Shown here one piece after another: positions 63,020 to 64,000 of a stretch of 64,000 nucleotides of DNA. A model generated the notes under the pieces. That model searched no databases, was not told where the DNA came from, and was given only the letters and a program-made list of their open reading frames with translations. Within the stretch, counting starts at the first letter, position 1, and every line of letters begins with the position of its first letter. Made by a program: the position numbers and the translations under genes. This DNA comes from Nocardioides jiangxiensis (GTDB taxonomy: Bacteria > Actinomycetota > Actinomycetes > Propionibacteriales > Nocardioidaceae), in assembly GCF_030580915.1 (NCBI RefSeq), contig NZ_JAUQTA010000001.1:1302001-1366000 (forward strand), written 5' to 3'.

Positions 63020-64000
63020 CCACCGCCCTGCGTGCCGTGAACAGCGCACCGGCCGACAGCGGCGTGGCCGCCGAGCTCGCCCGCGGCCTGCGCCCGTTCG
63101 TCGGCGGCGACCTCCCGGTCCGGCTCCGCGCGTGGGACGGCTCGGAGGCCGGCCCGGCCGACGGCCCTCTCGTCGAGATCCGTACGCCGGACGCCCTGCG
63201 CCGCCTCCTGTGGCGCCCCGGCGAGCTCGGGGCCGCCCAGGCCTACGTGACCGGCGAGATCGACGTCGAGGGTGACCTCGACGCCGCCCTGACCCATGTC
63301 TGGGACGTCGTCCGGCAGCGCGGCCTCGGTGGCCGCCCCGGCCCGGCGGCGTTCGCCGCGGCGATCGGCGCGGCCCTCCGCACGGGTGCCGTCGGGCGTC
63401 CGCCGGCGGCCCCGGCGAGCCAGGCGCGGGTGCACGGCCGGCTGCACAGCAAGCTGCGCGATCGGGCCGTGATCAGCCACCACTACGACCTGTCGAACGA
63501 GTTCTACGGCCGGATCCTCGACGAGACGATGGCCTACTCCTCGGCGTACTGGCGGAAGGCTCCGGGCACTCCGGGCTACACCCTCGCGGACGCCCAGCGC
63601 GACAAGCTCTCGCTGGTCTGCCGCAAGCTCGGCCTCGAGCCGGGCATGACGCTGCTCGACGTGGGCTGTGGCTGGGGCTCGCTCTCGCTGCACGCAGCGG
63701 AGCACTTCGGCGCGCAGGTCACCGGCGTCACCATCGCGGCCGAGCAGAAGGCCTACATCGACGAGCAGATCCGCCAGCGTGGACTGGAGGACCGGGTCAC
63801 CATCCGCCTGCAGGACTACCGCGAGGTGGTCGGCCGCTGGGACGCCGTCGCCTCCATCGAGATGGGCGAGCACGTCGGCGAGGGCAACTACCCCGAGTAC
63901 ACCCGCGTCCTGGCCGGAACCGTCCGCCGCGGCGGCCGCGTGCTGGTCCAGCAGATGTCCCGTCGCGGACGGCACCCCGGCGGTGGCCCGTTCATCGAGT
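63016..64000 (+). CDS. Second CFA-synthase-type methyltransferase (3' end outside window)
   Basis: The reading frame is open from the ATG at 63016 to the window edge (about 328 codons), so the C-terminal ~90 residues are missing. It has the same layout as the preceding gene: IRTPDALRRLLWRPGELGAAQAYVTGEIDVEGD, then AVISHHYDLSNEFYGRILDETMAYSSAYW, the SAM loop LLDVGCGWGSLSLHAAEHFG near residue 215, and VASIEMGEHVGEGNYPEYTRVLA. The ISHHYDLSNEFY and GCGWG blocks match canonical CFA synthases more closely than the upstream copy does. Its ATG overlaps the upstream stop. The two methyltransferases could act on different double bonds or in sequence; this is inferred. Confidence 0.88.
   Translation, partial: MTTALRAVNSAPADSGVAAELARGLRPFVGGDLPVRLRAWDGSEAGPADGPLVEIRTPDALRRLLWRPGELGAAQAYVTGEIDVEGDLDAALTHVWDVVRQRGLGGRPGPAAFAAAIGAALRTGAVGRPPAAPASQARVHGRLHSKLRDRAVISHHYDLSNEFYGRILDETMAYSSAYWRKAPGTPGYTLADAQRDKLSLVCRKLGLEPGMTLLDVGCGWGSLSLHAAEHFGAQVTGVTIAAEQKAYIDEQIRQRGLEDRVTIRLQDYREVVGRWDAVASIEMGEHVGEGNYPEYTRVLAGTVRRGGRVLVQQMSRRGRHPGGGPFIE

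Noticed and set aside
1..64000. CRISPR arrays, insertion sequences, integrases, prophage genes or rRNA
   Set aside because: No spaced direct repeats, terminal inverted repeats with transposase, attachment-site duplication or ribosomal RNA sequence were seen.

Overview
The window is high-GC, gene-dense actinobacterial chromosome. The evidence is consistent G/C third positions, frequent GTG starts, a single-chain type I fatty acid synthase, a SigK/RskA pair, WXG100/EccC/EccD genes and an Upp/TadA/tRNA-Ser neighbourhood. It best fits Actinomycetota, plausibly Propionibacteriales (Nocardioides-like); this is inferred from gene content, not from a search. I see no prophage, insertion sequence, integrase, CRISPR array or rRNA. 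No gap between genes exceeds about 170 bases.

Layout. (1) 1-10276: cobalamin corrin-ring genes in several blocks. On + are cobG (cut by the window edge), cobH and a cobIJ fusion. cobK (-) and cbiD (+) are divergent and share a mirror-image start region. Two small membrane proteins follow, then a tightly overlapped - strand operon cobD-cobQ-cobL-cobM. CobG (O2-dependent type) with CbiD (anaerobic-type C1 methyltransferase) suggests a mixed pathway. (2) 10319-15082: a compact type VII (ESX-like) locus with EccD, two WXG100 proteins and a short two-ATPase EccC on the opposite strand. (3) 15060-25559: a HerA-like ATPase, a LysE exporter, a ParB-like/VapB-annotated small protein, a LytR_C protein, a K+(Na+)/H+ antiporter, a secreted glycerophosphodiesterase, a MoxR/VWA pair, and an SDR and patatin gene. 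(4) 24621-27753: Baeyer-Villiger monooxygenase, patatin hydrolase and SDR in one operon, divergent from a TetR regulator. (5) 27896-44445: a secreted metzincin protease, then the lipid-synthesis core. This is a TetR regulator, acpS, the 2962-residue FAS-I and, divergently, an 1843-residue single-chain acyl-CoA carboxylase. (6) 44452-49127: two MpaB-family oxygenases, a TetR regulator and a two-domain fatty acyl-CoA reductase. (7) 49129-56075: housekeeping genes (MFS transporter, tRNA-Ser, tadA, upp, HelD-type helicase, enoyl-CoA hydratase, GNAT). (8) 56106-64000: a SigK-type locus. It holds a membrane molybdopterin oxidoreductase, a fasciclin (MPT83-like) lipoprotein, sigK, rskA, an FAD-oxidoreductase/DUF1365 fusion and two cyclopropane-fatty-acid-synthase-type methyltransferases; the last runs off the window.

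Main themes. Fatty-acid supply appears co-ordinated. TGAG-N6-CTCA occurs twice inside a perfectly centred nested palindrome between fas and the carboxylase, and once in the promoter of the nearby TetR gene, suggesting a FasR-like circuit. The SigK locus carries a CCATCC/CCGAAT promoter before the fasciclin gene and a weaker version before the molybdoenzyme. Its SigK has no cysteine, while RskA has an intact HxxxCxxC motif. Seven genes share a TAnnnT-N7-start arrangement typical of leaderless transcripts, and it helps choose several start codons.
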